NCBI GenBank assembly: GCA_037893245.1
Contig: JBAIAA010000412.1
Coordinates: 2,790,001 to 2,854,000, forward strand
DNA: 64,000 nt
DNA from: Crossaster papposus
Taxonomy: Eukaryota > Echinodermata > Asteroidea > Velatida > Solasteridae
Direction of reading: 5' to 3'
Numbering within the stretch: the first letter of the stretch is position 1; each line of letters starts with the position of its first letter. Below, piece after piece: positions 1 through 12,222 of this stretch. The notes below the pieces were generated by a model that was not told the origin of the DNA, did not search any database, and saw nothing but the letters and a program-made list of their open reading frames with translations. The position numbers were made by a program, and so were the translations under genes.

Positions 1-2197
1 ATTGGTCAATTTGTGGGACATTATCGGTTGGTGATACATTATCGGTTGTAACAAAGAGTTTCTGGTGATTCTTCGCCGGTACCAATGTGTCGGGCGGCCA
101 TTTTGAAGAAAAAAAAGGGTCTCCTCCTTGCCCAATACCCTTGATGCCATTCTTAAAACTGAAATACTTGCTTTTTTTTAAGAGGAATTTATATTTGTGT
201 ATATAATTGGAATATAAAAATACCGTGTGGAACTTGTCCTGTTGTGGTAGGGTGTGGGCGTGCATTTTGGCACATAGGCCTAGTGGCCTAACTTAAGGAT
301 GTATAAAGTTTGTTGATTTTGTTTTACGAAATGGTGGTGGGAATTTACTACTTATTACTTTACACATGATAATATGTCATATTGTACTACATTGTTAGAA
401 TCCAAGTTTGAGGGTAAGCAAATGGTGATTTGGCCTGTGTCAAACATTTTCGACCGATTTGTAGGTCAACACCCCAAGTCACAGAAGTAGAATCTACCTC
501 TGCGCCCTGGCCAATTACATGTATGTAATTAGGGAGTGAACATGTTTAACCCTGTTTACTTTTTGTGTTTTAAGGAGATAGTCTGCTGAACTCGGCTGGA
601 TAAAATATAAACTGAAACGTGCACTGTACCAGATCAGTACCCAGACCAGAATACCAGACAACCGACTGACGAGCATCGTGGGAAACAGGACTTTCAAAGT
701 TGACCTGCCTCGCACATCTCTGAAAACGTACTTAAGTTAAATAACACTTAAGTTATAAGTTACAACACTGTGTAGTGTCTGGACTTTAAAACTGCTTTAA
801 AGTACTTTACCGAGATAAAGTACTGATTTTTTTTAATTTCTCGTGCTGATTTGGTTTTTCTGGGAAAACAATTGTGTGATGTACTTCAGAGTGTGTGGAA
901 GCGCATTAAATTTTTGGTTATTTAATAAAACTTTTAGAGATACTATACGTGATAAAAGAGTGCTTTATTTAAAATAAAATTTGAAAAAAATATTGAGCGT
1001 TCGCAATCAGCAGCTGCAACCCAATACGCGGCGTTCGCGGGCCATTCGCGAGAGCAGCGTTTCGAATACACCCTGTCCCTAGCTCCAAGGAAACATTAAC
1101 CCCGAAGAAGTCTTCATCTATCTAAGCTGTGAGATGTCTATGCGTCCATCCCTCCCCACCTGACGGTTTCCGAACCACAACTTATAGGCTCCGTTCTAGC
1201 TCCATCACCCGTTGCCAAACTTCATGAACAAGGCTAAAACCAAAGATCGTAGAGCGCCGCGCAGGCGCGGCGCTCTATGATCTTTGCGCGCCAAAACAGA
1301 GACGAAACTGGGGTTGGAAAAACGGCCCACCGTCTCGGGAGGGCGCTGTAGCCTGTACATGTTTGGTTTGGTTGTGCGCGCGCGGTCGTCGTAATCACTG
1401 AATTCAGCATTTTCACCACTCCCAGGAACGTACGGCCGGTGCTGCGCTTACGGAGATTTTGAGTTGTGCACTAAAACTAGAGGAGCACGTGTAAGTACTT
1501 ATCAGGAACATACTAACAAATATTTAACAGGAATCCACAGGCCACACGCGTCTTTTCGATGAAAATGTACCCACCACTGCGCCGCCATGTACCCACTGAT
1601 CATGCATTCAGACCATAATCACACGGGTACTAGGCCATTACTAGCCTCGGTCCCCAAAACAGGCATCCAAATGACAGAAAATGACAGAAAATAGCAATTG
1701 TTGGCAAAGTTTTATTCCAAATAAAAACGCAGCACTATTTTAGGCAAAGCGGACTCCCTCTTAATCTCCATATTATCCTATACACCTCCAGAGTCCAGAC
1801 TATTGTTAACTAACACATTCCCCCTAGATATTACTGAAAAGAATTTCTAAAATTCCCGGGAACACAATGACCATGGAATGTCTTATTTCTCTATGAGGAG
1901 GGGTTTCCCACTGCCTTATACCATGCTCTATCTATGCTTATACCTTGCTTCATATGTAAAAGTGGGAATGGAGTGCGGATATTTACAAGTCTGTCATGAT
2001 ACTCGATGTCATCTTCTGAAGTTAAAGCAACGTTTAAAATTCATCACCATCATCAATTCACGAGCAGAAACAAGTCTGCCAAAACTACGTTCCGGTAAAC
2101 TTGAAGGGTAAGTTTTTCCCGATGTTTTGTTCACTGCCTACTCTTCTGAGTTGTGCCTCCATTATTCTAATAAACATTCTGCACGTGTATAGAAGAA
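1..2197. other. Left flank without a supported gene
   Basis: No open frame here resembles a protein I know, and none matches the terminal exons of the receptor family that might be expected downstream of the minus-strand receptor at 2198-3457. The only clear structure is the hairpin at 1241-1286. Confidence 0.5.
1241..1286. repeat. 21-bp near-perfect hairpin
   Basis: Arms 1241-1261 and 1266-1286 are complementary over 21 bp with one mismatch, separated by a 4-base loop. The stem is very GC-rich (GAGCGCCGCG core). The flanks do not extend the pairing. It could be a small foldback relic or a structured RNA; nothing else supports either reading. Confidence 0.7.
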
Positions 2198-3457
2198 TTA
2201 AAAGTCCCCACTCGTTTCTCGTGACGATGCCATGTACGGATCCAGCACTGCATACTCCGGCGTGGGCTGGTCCTGCAGGCCGACAACTGGCACCGAAGCG
2301 TACGCAGCCGTCGGTTGCACGGTGCCCGTCGACCTGTTGTCCCCCGTTGGTCCAGTGCCTTCACCGCATCGACTGGTCTCATCGTAGACATTCGCCGGGC
2401 ATTTACTGGTCTTGGTTCCGGGCGCCGCGGTATTAGCATACAAGTGGAAGTTAATGTCTCTCGATGCAACTACTCCATGTCTTCGTCGCTTCGCCTTCCT
2501 CCTCATGATGATAAATACACCGACGACAAGAAGCAAGACTGCGAGGCTGCTAGCGCCAGCTATTATTGCGAGGAGCATGGTGTTGGCTTGAGACTCAACG
2601 GGCAGCACTGTAGTTGTACTTGTAAGAGTTAGTGTTTGAGAAATTGCCCAAGTTTCACTTGTACTGTATGACACGCTGAGGTTGAAATTGTCGACGACTG
2701 TTACATCTGTTTCAGGTAAAGGGCTTACTGGCCCAAGGAAGCATATCTTTTCTATACCAGGACATGCCTCACTCCGCATGTAACACGTGAATATCGAGGT
2801 GTAGTAGGAACTGTCCACCGTGTTGAGATGTAAAACATTTTGAACTTGATCAGTTAAGATGGCGGTATCGTTTGAAAGTGATATCCGTGGTGAATTGTCG
2901 ACCGAGGTTGTCCACTCCAGAGAAACCACCGGGTCGGTTATTTCAGCTTCACATATAAAATCAGAAAGTAGCTGCGAATCTGGAAATGGCCAAGACCTCG
3001 TGCACTTTAGTTTTTCTGGAAATTTACCATCACACACGTTTACGTGTATGTCGTTGGACCGTGTCTGGTTGCCTGTCGACAGTACAACACCGCAGATAAA
3101 TGTCGTGCTGTCTGTAAAGTTGCTGTTATCAATAGTTAAAGTTAATGTTGCATCAACGGTTGTGTTTTTCTGATATATAACCCTCCCTCGACTGTCCGTT
3201 GTTTGGTTTTCGGCGCAAAAATAGTTAGAAAATAACTTACAGATTGAGGAGATATTCACCGAGGCATACGTGTTTCCCCCGCGGTACCATTCGACCCGAC
3301 TCACAAATTCACCGCTTTCAGTCTCGACGCGGCACGACAGTTCCAACGGCTCGCCTATTTCCACAGCCACTCTCTCAGTCGTAGGTGTGATTGTTAAGGA
3401 TGCCGCCATGTTTGCAGATACGAGAAACATCGAGAAGGCGAACACTAAAACCGCCAT
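2198..3457 (-). CDS. Two-Ig-domain receptor 1, truncated class B tail
   Basis: Predicted type I membrane protein of 419 aa in one exon. The start is the methionine at 3457 (MAVLVFAFSMFLVSA), chosen because it opens a signal peptide aligned with the other cluster members; upstream in-frame residues are not signal-like. Ig domain 1 has C42, EWYRG at 56-60 and C122, plus an extra Cys pair (C73, C81) shared by the family. Ig domain 2 has C169, LEWTT at 180-184 and C225. A Ser/Thr-rich stalk leads to a membrane helix at about 294-318, a basic stop-transfer stretch, and a tail with AAYASV (Y386) and EYAVLDP (Y402). The frame stops ten residues after YAVLDP with no clear splice donor, so the later tyrosine motifs of its relatives are absent. 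It is the only member on the minus strand. Ligand and signalling role are unknown. Confidence 0.85.
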   Translation of the reverse strand: MAVLVFAFSMFLVSANMAASLTITPTTERVAVEIGEPLELSCRVETESGEFVSRVEWYRGGNTYASVNISSICKLFSNYFCAENQTTDSRGRVIYQKNTTVDATLTLTIDNSNFTDSTTFICGVVLSTGNQTRSNDIHVNVCDGKFPEKLKCTRSWPFPDSQLLSDFICEAEITDPVVSLEWTTSVDNSPRISLSNDTAILTDQVQNVLHLNTVDSSYYTSIFTCYMRSEACPGIEKICFLGPVSPLPETDVTVVDNFNLSVSYSTSETWAISQTLTLTSTTTVLPVESQANTMLLAIIAGASSLAVLLLVVGVFIIMRRKAKRRRHGVVASRDINFHLYANTAAPGTKTSKCPANVYDETSRCGEGTGPTGDNRSTGTVQPTAAYASVPVVGLQDQPTPEYAVLDPYMASSRETSGDF

Positions 3458-5449
3458 CGTCGAGCCAGTTAGGTTAATTTCCCCACAAAACTCTTGCTGG
3501 AATAATATGCAGTAATGCGTGTTAAGCTTTCGACTTTGGTTTGTAATGAGTCTCCTGACGACGGGCACAGCATACTGTCCGAAACGTCGAGTCCCCTCCG
3601 GTTCTTTTTAGAACCACACAACACAACTCACAAAACAGAATTACCACATACCGCATTACAACTTTTGTTGTTTCTAATCGAACAAGGTACTCATCAATTT
3701 TACCCAAATTAGAAAGAAATACATCTTCATCATCATTCGACATTAACGAAAGGCTACGTGGTGAACATGACAAGCGCTACTGTGTGTCTGTAGTACAGTG
3801 CTGTGCAGACAAATTCACTATGGGAGTTTATTTTCAGTACGCGGTTCCCGAAAGTCTAGTAACGTCTACTGACGCGGTAAACGTTTCACACCGTCCAAGC
3901 CAATGACATTACATGTACTTCTAAAACCAACAATGGTCATGGTGTAGCTGAAGGACATCGTATATTGACGGTTTCATTTTATCATTGTTATATTTGCCTA
4001 TGTGGGGTGTTCTGTTTATTTGTTTTGCAACTTCCGCATACTTTTGTTGAATATGAAAGACTCTGTGAAAACAAACAAGTAGGCCAACACCACACTTTTC
4101 ATTGTATAAGAACGTATGATTGTCTTCACTGCAAAAACTGTGTTTAGCGAGTAAACACTTTTCTAAACACTTTCTTGTTATCAGTTTGTAAATATGTTTA
4201 CATGCTAAACATGTTTAGCATGAGGACGGATAGTGTTTAGTCATTGAACATTGATGTTTAGGAATCGGATACGTGGGTTTAGCTTCTATAAACATGTTTA
4301 CAAACTGATAGCAAGAAAAGTGTTTTCTCGCTAAACACAGTTTTTAGAGTGTTGTGGTGACCTTTCGACCGTTTCTGTTTTAAATGCATGTTTCAACTGG
4401 ATGGTACCTTGTTGCCAAAGAAAAATAAACCTTCAATTGTTTAACTCAGTTCCTTAATCCTTGTGGATGCAGGCACGCAATATCACGTACGTCAACCTGC
4501 CCAGCCAGCAGTGCACCAGAAAATAAAACTACCATTAGTACATTTCATCGAGAATTGTGTACATTTTATTGGTAAACGAGGATATTTCTTTTCAATTAAG
4601 AAAACATATTGAAGAAAAAAACACTTCAGTTGGATATGCATTTTTTTGAAGGAACACAGTGATGTTTATGTTAATTAACAGGGTCGTAGTCTAGCCTAGT
4701 TCTGGGGCATTTAAAAATTACAGTTGAATCTAAGATTATTGATATTGGTTTTCGCGGTCAATTTCGGCAAATGCGTCTAATTTAATGACCGCGTGATTCG
4801 AATTCGCGCGAATTTAAATGCTGCTCAAAAACATCATTCAATGTTTTTACTTCATAACTGTAAAACAATAAAAACAAAAAGGCTCTCTCACCCCAAAAGT
4901 AAATTGGTGTGTGTAAGAAAATGACTAGAAAACACAAAGTAATTTTAAGCTCTGTGATTACTAAGAAATACTGTAACTTAGAAACCTCAGGTAAATCAAT
5001 TTTTTGTTTAAATAGTACTAGTATTGCCTTTGAAAGCTGTTAAAAAGAACAAGAACAACATAAGAACCACTGCCCGACGCCGGTTGAAAACGAACGCCGT
5101 TTTTCTTGCTTTCCTCGGCATCCATGATAAAACTTCGTACATGTTAGTTAAACGATATTTACTTCAAAATACAACCCTCAAAATCCACCCATTCATGATA
5201 ACTCAAGCAACTACCAATGGTGTATCCTACATCAACCAAGCATGTAATAAATGAGTATGTTCTTTCACTCGTGTGCAAACAAAAAATATTAAAATTAACA
5301 AACGGGAGCTATGTATGTTTTAAAAAGAACCCATTTTGCACATTTTGTTTCTAAAGCAAAAGTCATGTTTAAACACAAAACTCACCGGAGTGTTACAGAA
5401 CTATTTTCTAACCAATTCCCCATGAAACGACCTCGGTAATATTGACGGG
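3458..5449. other. Spacer between receptor 1 and the methyltransferase gene
   Basis: No convincing coding exon. It holds the 5' flank of receptor 1 and the 213-bp inverted repeat at 4134-4346; the rest is AT-rich with nothing I recognise. Confidence 0.5.
4134..4346. mobile_element. Small foldback element, TGTTTAG motif
   Basis: The ends pair as an inverted repeat of about 60-70 bp: AACTGTGTTTAGCGAG at the left and its complement at the right, continuing through TATCAGTTTGTAAA-type sequence on both sides. The interior repeats TGTTTAG / CTAAACA in both orientations. It is non-coding and reads as a non-autonomous DNA element or foldback relic. Confidence 0.7.
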
Positions 5450-8400
5450 CTATCGCGACCTGGCTACGCAATCGTTCAGATGCACCAACTTGAAGCCGGA
5501 GGTTTCCACCAGGTAATCCATCATGAAGACAGAGTTCATGTAGGTGTCTGGCAGGTCTGTGTCTAGGGTTAGGACGCCCCCTTTGTTCTTGGCGAGCACG
5601 TCGTGGATCCGCCGCAGGGCCTTGGGCACGCGCTCCACGTCGCGGTATCTGTAGTAGTTGTCCACCGTAAGTTGCCCCACGGAACCTAAACAAATGACCC
5701 AATAAGACATAACACGCAACGTCACATATAGCAGCGAGATGTTAATAAAACATTTGGTTGAATCTTGTTTAACAAAAGACACGGCCGTATTTAACAAGCT
5801 TTCTTTAACAATCTGTTGTTGTTTAACGCAGTGGGTATCGTTACGGCAGTCGACGATTTGACTATACCTGACCGCAATCCTTAAAGTTTTGCATTTACCG
5901 TTTTTGGCAGGAAACTCCACGATGGGCTTAATGACCCTTAGCCCTCTTCGCTCAGCTTCTGCTCTGATAGCTGGAAGGATTTCACTGACCACCGACGGCA
6001 GATAGTAAGAAGCAGTGATCCCAATCTCCTCCAGACGCAAGATGCTGCTGATCAGACCCATACGGACCCAGTTACCGGGCATCTTCTCCAAGTGACCCGG
6101 GGGATTATAGCCGTCCTCCCGTATGCCGATGTTGAAGTGCTGGGCCCAGGACTTGACCGTCTCAGGGAAGACCTGTACGAAGTCCCCGTAGACGAACAGC
6201 GTGGTGGGCACCAGGGGCTTGTGGGCCGCCAGAGTAGCCACCACCCGATGTGCTCGCTTGAAGTTCATGCCGACAGCGACGGTGACGGCCACCGAGCCGC
6301 TCTCGCAACTCGAGTATACACCGCCCGGCTTGCCAGGGGTGCCCGGTGGCACCTGATCACAGAATGATTGCAAAAGAACATTAGGGATGATACAATACAA
6401 GTCGCAGTAGTATCCACCAGTTACAAGAATGCCAGACAACCCTCTGATAGTGATAGACAGAACACATGCTTAGCATGAAAAGCACATGGCGATTTGGCTG
6501 GTAAGTATTAAACCTGTTTTTACTAAGCAAGACTTTTTTGGTGCAAAGCAAATTTGTGTGCTTAAACATTTTGTTTTTGAAATTGGCCCGGGACCCCAGA
6601 ATCATGGTAAACATTGGCACTTTTACCGGGTCATTTTTATACCAGGTCATTTTGACACGGATACCTTGGCAAAATGACCTAGACAACTCACTGATGACCC
6701 GGACAAAAAACCAGGGTCAGATTTGACCCGTAACCTGGATCCTTTTTTTTTATTTTTTTTTTTTTGGGAGGGGGGGGGGGGGCAGAATGACACTTTTATG
6801 GGTCGGAATGACCCGGGAAAAAGTATAGTTAAAGCAGTGTCATTTTGACCCAGAAAAGTGCCATTCTGAGGTTGGAAAAGGGTCAAACCCCACTTAGACC
6901 CAGATTCCGGGTCAGTCTGAACCGAATTATTTTTAGAGTGAATTAGGCCAAATTGAAGCCCGATCTCCCGACCAAATCTAGCCAGGGTATACTTATTTAC
7001 ATTGTAAAGAAGAACCCAGTCTTGACCAGGGGTCATTAATTGCCTATCAAATGTCGAGATCGTCCTCTCTGTACCTTGATCGGGTTCATTTGATCGATGT
7101 CTCCGTAGGTCCGTGTCTCACCGATCCATTTTATCATGGTGAAGCCCGCCTTTTGTATGTCGGCGCGTATCTTGTCTTTACCTTCCTTCGACCAGCCTGT
7201 CGGTTGGCCATTGTGATATTCACCGTAGTATCTATATACCCGATCGAAAGAAGCAATGTTCTCTTATTTCCAGACAGTGATAATATTCAAACCCCGACTG
7301 AAATTAATCTACCGGACGTTTTCAATCGATTTTCGAGTATTGTATCTAAAGTTAGTGATTTTTTTCTTTAAATCATCTAGACCAGTTTGTAAAAAAGTTG
7401 TGAAACATTAAAAACATGAAAAACAATGCCCACGTGCAGTGATCTTTGGCTAATATTTACAAAATTGTGTGAAAGAAACGTTAACGGAGGTAATTCCTTA
7501 CTTGTCGATATAGGCAAAAGCTTTGTCGTCTATCATCTTCCGTAGGATGTCGAACTCGGCGCCCTCAACGTCCAGTTTTAGGATGACGTAATCGTCCACT
7601 GAAAAGTTGTCCATGATCCATTTTGAAAGGTCAACGACGGGGATGGTCTTTCGATACGACAGCTTACGAAATCCACCTGCAAGAAAAAAATTACAACCAC
7701 GAAATAAAATCATGTGTTTTATTCTCAGGCGCCCCATATTGATACCAAGCAATTTCCACATCAAAACAGAAAAGAACAACGTGTCAATCCATAACTTTAA
7801 CGAGGCCATCAGTATAGTCTTGTTTTGAGGCTCAAACCAAATCGCAAGCCACTGCTGATCGTGGCTTATTTGTCTTTTACAATATACGTATACTTGAGTC
7901 GAGACTACCTGACGCACCTGTTACGTTATCTTTCAATTCTTTTTCGGAAACGAAGAGTGAACCTCCTCCCCACTGCATGTCCATGCCGTGATTCTTGCCC
8001 TTGTTGGGTCCCCAGACCATCTCCGAAAAGGCTGTCATGTTTCCTACGGAACGAAGAAAAGAAGCAAGCTTGTAGTGAGCTCGTTCTGCGGTGGTAAAAA
8101 ATGTTTACACGGATGCACGAAGGGGATCCATCGGGAGGAATTTTATCGGGAGGCTATCGGGAGGCTATAATTACCCTGAGTGTATTTCTGTGTCGGAATT
8201 GGAAACGGCTGTGTTTGCATTGACTCCCAGGGCCAGACAAATGATGCCAGACAGTGTATTGACAGTCGGCTATACACAATGGTATTAGATTTCAATTTCT
8301 GTGCACAAGTCAATGGCTTTTGGCAGAGACCATTATTTTGAAGGGTTGGTATACCCCTTGAATGACGTCTTGGGTGAGAAATGTTTATCCAGTTTTTTGA

Positions 8401-9289
8401 GCAAGGTTCAGTGATAGATGGAAAAACATCAGCTCCATTGACTGAAGGAATTTTGTTTAATTAACAGTAATTTTGTCCACTCGGTGGAGCCCCTTCGCTT
8501 CTCCAAGGGTTTTTAAATAAAAACGCGGGATATGCCTTGGAAACCACACACAAGTTGAAAAATGTCCACATTTCAAACACTTCACGTACCGTCTTTACCC
8601 GCTACACCGACGGGACAGTGTAGGTGATGTTGGTCGTACGGGCTGAAGTACGGCGATAGCCGGTCGTCAATTTCGAACGAGTAAATGGTGAAGTCCCTTC
8701 CCCCGGGATACGTCTCCCTGAACAGCAGCACCGTGGAGGCCACGTTAGCACCGCAGTCTAGCAGGATTTTTCTAGGCGACGACGGCGACAAGGACTGGCC
8801 TACCCCTCCCCCGTACTTGCTCGCGAATTGCGGGTTTCTTGGCGACGAGAACCGCTGGGAAGTCCTACAGTGTACACCAAGTCAAAATGATATAATACGT
8901 TGCTTCACCTGCACTGATCTGTAAGCTTGGTCACCGCACCCCTCTCCCAAGCAAGAGGCATTACCAATGCCTTGCTGTGGACAAGTTACCCATCCCAACC
9001 CTATGTGAAGGGATCAGATTGTCTTCTTTCAGTGTGAGGGGCTGGTCCTTGCTGTCTCATTGCTTCTCTCCACCCAGGAAAAGAAAAAAAAGAAAAAAAA
9101 AAAAAGAAGAGTTTTCAGCAGCAAATGCGGTACTCACATGAAGAATGGATTAGCCAGGTGCGGGGCACACCTCGTTATTTTGCGGCGACTGAAAAAACCC
9201 AGCGAACCGCTCAATAGAATGGACGGTACCAGACCAAGAAGAAAACCTAGAGTAAAGACAACAAATGCCCATGGCTTGACCGGCCTCAT
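5450..9289 (-). CDS. Membrane-anchored FkbM-type methyltransferase with C-terminal pseudo-deacetylase-like region
   Basis: Seven exons: 9138-9289, 8590-8864, 7918-8043, 7502-7676, 7075-7231, 5899-6352 and 5450-5685. All junctions are GT-AG and the joined frame is 1575 nt (524 aa). Residues 8-33 are a hydrophobic signal anchor after a short basic N-terminus, suggesting type II topology in Golgi or ER. Residues about 84-240 carry FkbM-family signs: ILLDCGAN (84-91, AdoMet loop), YSFEID, and KLDVEGAEFDIL (218 onward). The part ending ...GFTMIKWIGETRTYGDID closes this domain. Residues about 300-520 resemble the polysaccharide-deacetylase (NodB) layout (VAVTVAVG, then TTLFVYGDF, then late LVHLND), but the catalytic Asp and the His motif are not where that family has them, so this part would be non-catalytic. 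The fold call for the C-terminal half is inference; the methyltransferase call is firmer. The substrate is unknown, plausibly a glycan or other secreted molecule. Confidence 0.8.
6586..6935. mobile_element. TGACCC-motif foldback-like element in an intron
   Basis: This stretch of the intron between the exons at 5899-6352 and 7075-7231 is made of repeated TGACCC / GGGTCA motifs in both orientations (GGGTCATTTT, TTTTGACCC, ATGACCCGG), interrupted by T and G tracts near 6748-6782. It has the same motif-filled style as elements elsewhere in the window. The exact ends are uncertain. Confidence 0.5.
8930..9085. repeat. Dispersed repeat, related to the right end of the window
   Basis: The segment ending CTCATTGCTTCTCTCCACCC matches, in reverse complement, the stretch around 63930-63950. 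It lies in the first intron of the methyltransferase gene. Family unknown. Confidence 0.45.
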
Positions 9290-9427
9290 CGTCCCAGCGA
9301 TATAGATGAACGTTGTGAATGGTGTGGAAAGGGTATTAATTAACGGTCAATACAATGGATCAATGGAGGACGACTCCGAGCTGAGGAAGTACACGCCATG
9401 TGAAACGTTTAGGTACAAAGTCCACAC

Positions 9428-10149
9428 GCCGGTGTGGACGGTAATTCTGTCCCCCGGTAAAATTGTCCGGGGGGACAGAATTACCTAGGTAAAAGTGTCC
9501 CCCTAGAGCCGTTAATTCTGTCCCCCTCCAGTTTATTCTGTCCCCTTTCTAGGTAATTTTGTCCCCCAATGTTCCACACATAAGTGGTTATTTTGAGGTT
9601 ATTTCAATGAAAAGCCCACATGGTATTTATTTGGATTTCTGTTCCCTTCATCGATTTATCAAAATCAAAATAAAAATATAAATAACTGTATTAATTAAAT
9701 CAACCGATCTACGTTTCTGCGCGAAAGGGAAAATAGCAGTAATCAGTATTTTCAGACTTCTTGCACGCGTACAAATTCTGTATACCCAGCACCTATGTGG
9801 CAGCACTTTTGACCAAATATCCTAGAGCTTTTGACCACCTGTAATTTGTAGTACTCTACACATCATACAGTCTGCCACAAATGATGCACCATGTATACCA
9901 TGAAGGGGTGAACCTGTACTACACTGGTTGTTGCGTCTAGTGGGTGCTAGACTTGTGACGTTGCACGGGACAATTTTACCAGGGGGACACGTTTAACGTA
10001 AGTTGGGCAGGGAGACATAATAACCTGGAGGGGGACAGAAATACCTAGGTAAATGTGTCCCCCGGACAGATTTACCGGGGTACGGCCTGGTAAGTCTGTC
10101 CGGGGGGACACATTTACCAGGGGGGACAGAATTACCTTTCACACCGGCA
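9428..10149. mobile_element. Foldback element, AATTCTGTCCCCC motif
   Basis: Terminal inverted repeats of about 28 bp begin GCCGGTGT and run into GGTAATTCTGTCCCCC; the right end (10122-10149) is the complement. About 120 bp at each end consist of the same motif (GGTAAxTxTGTCCCC) in both orientations; the middle is unrelated AT-rich DNA. It begins about 140 bp upstream of the methyltransferase start codon, so it sits in the likely promoter region. Non-coding. Confidence 0.75.
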
Positions 10150-12222
10150 CACACTATAATATTTACTGCAGTGGATATACCAACGAGATAACAGTTGACC
10201 GTTGTAGGCTACATGTACATGTTTTGTGAATTAATGCAAACCGTGTTCATTGTCTCTACTGTTAATTATTTCCAGTCTGCATTGATTGTCCGTGATGAGG
10301 TGTCGTATTTGTTTTAACACGGCAGACTATTGTTGAACAAAAGTACCAATATTGGCAAACAGAAAGTGTACTCTGTACACACAAGGCAGCGTTTTGTTTT
10401 TTATCATAATGGGCCTCACAGAACCGGGAGACTTTTAAGACGCCAAATACACTGGTCCGTGTTTACGTCGTGTTTAAGCTGTGGACCGTGTAAGTCTCGC
10501 CAGTTCACGTTCACCTTTTATGCGAGTGTCTAGGTACCAAACACTGACTAGTCCAGTCACAGATTCCCGGCCGTGTTTGAATTTACCCAACTGTTATCTG
10601 CATATTCGATTGAACGGAAGTAGAGGTCAACAAATTACATTTTGCAATAGTCATAAATTGGCAGTATTTTCAATATGTTGTAGATTGGAATGCTTTATTT
10701 TCAATTAAAATACCCATTTATTGCCCTTAATCGGATGGCGCGGCCCTGTGCATTATGATGCAAAAGAAATGAAAAGAAATAATAGATAGGATGTTTGACA
10801 CGTAGTAGCTGCTACACATGGTGCCCGGATGTGGTGTATCCTCGTAAAATCTCGCACGATTATGTGCACCGTGTTCTCAAAATGACGCAGACAATAGAAA
10901 AAGGACGGTTTGTTTGCTGCCACCAAGAGTTTCAAGAGGCTCTCATTATTTCTGACTGTCAATAAACCGAAACGTGCCGACATTTCTTCCTCTTAATTAT
11001 AAAAAGCAGTTGATTGAGTACAGTACAATATTACTGTCTTATAGACAGTGTAACGATGTTGACTATTTATCGGCGTCCCGTGTCGGTGATCGCACAAATA
11101 TTTCGCCCTTGATTGTTTAATGACTACATTATCGAAACGAATGTTAGTCAAGACATGAAAGAGGCGTCAATGGTAAAGGAAAAACAGAACTAAACTCACA
11201 TTGCATATAATGGACGTGAACAATTTACGGACTCCTGTGAAAATCAGACCCATTTCCTCTATTATTGGTTAAACCCTCTCATGTGACCTGTCACTCTCCT
11301 AATTATCAGGATCATCACTTTAATTAAGCCGTGCATAATACTACTAATGAGTCCATATTAAATTTCATTAACTGAAATTTTATGCTACACCGGTATGCTT
11401 ACAATTATGTAAACACGCGCACTTGTATCATGAACAGCGCCAACATGTGACACAATGTGTCCACGCCTTAACTTGTACCCCGGCACCCCCGGCCAAGCAG
11501 AATCCCCCCCCCCTTCCCTGTTCATCGGGGGGGGGGGGGGGGGGGGAATACGCAATTGAACACAATGGAAGCGGGTGGTGTTTTGTTGCCAGGATGCACC
11601 GGTAGATGTCTATAATGTACAGTGGCAGAATTTACAGACTTGTCACTACTTTTCCTATAGAACCACACAGTTAGCAAATGCTGAACAGTATAAACTTAAC
11701 TTTTATTCATACCAATTCAAGCATTTGCTTTTCTTTAATGCTTTTATTCAAAAAAAGTAAATGTCTTTTCCTCCTTTTGTTTTTGTTTTTTTTTGGGGGG
11801 GGGGGGGGGGGTAGTATACCACATTTGCTATAGTTTATATTCATACGGCTCATTTAACACAATGAAAGGTTTTTACTAGGGTTTTCCACAGTAATCTGGC
11901 GTATATGACTTGTGTACTTCACAAAAAAACACCATTGAGCCAGATGGTTGATATGACATCGGCATTATACTGTTCGAACTTCAAAGGCGTATTGTTATTA
12001 AAATGTCCCTTGCGAAAAGCGTGAAAAGTGTTTTTGGGATGGGAATTACAATACAACCCAACCATTTAACAAGGAAGTGAACTTGGCAAAATTTGTCTAC
12101 GTACGTTACTGGTGTTGGGAGAAATAGCAAGAGTGTATTTTTGCTACGTGCATGTTGTTGACAGAGAGGTACACGTAAGTTAAAATACTGGCGTTTGCTG
12201 TTTTGGTCAGCGGCAGGTCAAG
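10150..12222. other. Spacer upstream of receptor 2
   Basis: No supported gene. It contains G tracts at 11527-11546 and about 11797-11812. From about 11425 to 12222 it resembles the 5' flank of receptor 3 (from about 18305), including a shared TTGTATCA-GAACAGCGC block, so upstream DNA was duplicated along with the gene. Confidence 0.5.

Noticed and set aside
515-715. Minus-strand hydrophobic open frame as a missing tail exon or small membrane protein
   Set aside because: No tyrosine motif of the family, no homology, and no upstream join that keeps frame with receptor 1.
2101-2632. Plus-strand open frames over receptor 1
   Set aside because: They are antisense shadows of the conserved minus-strand frame.
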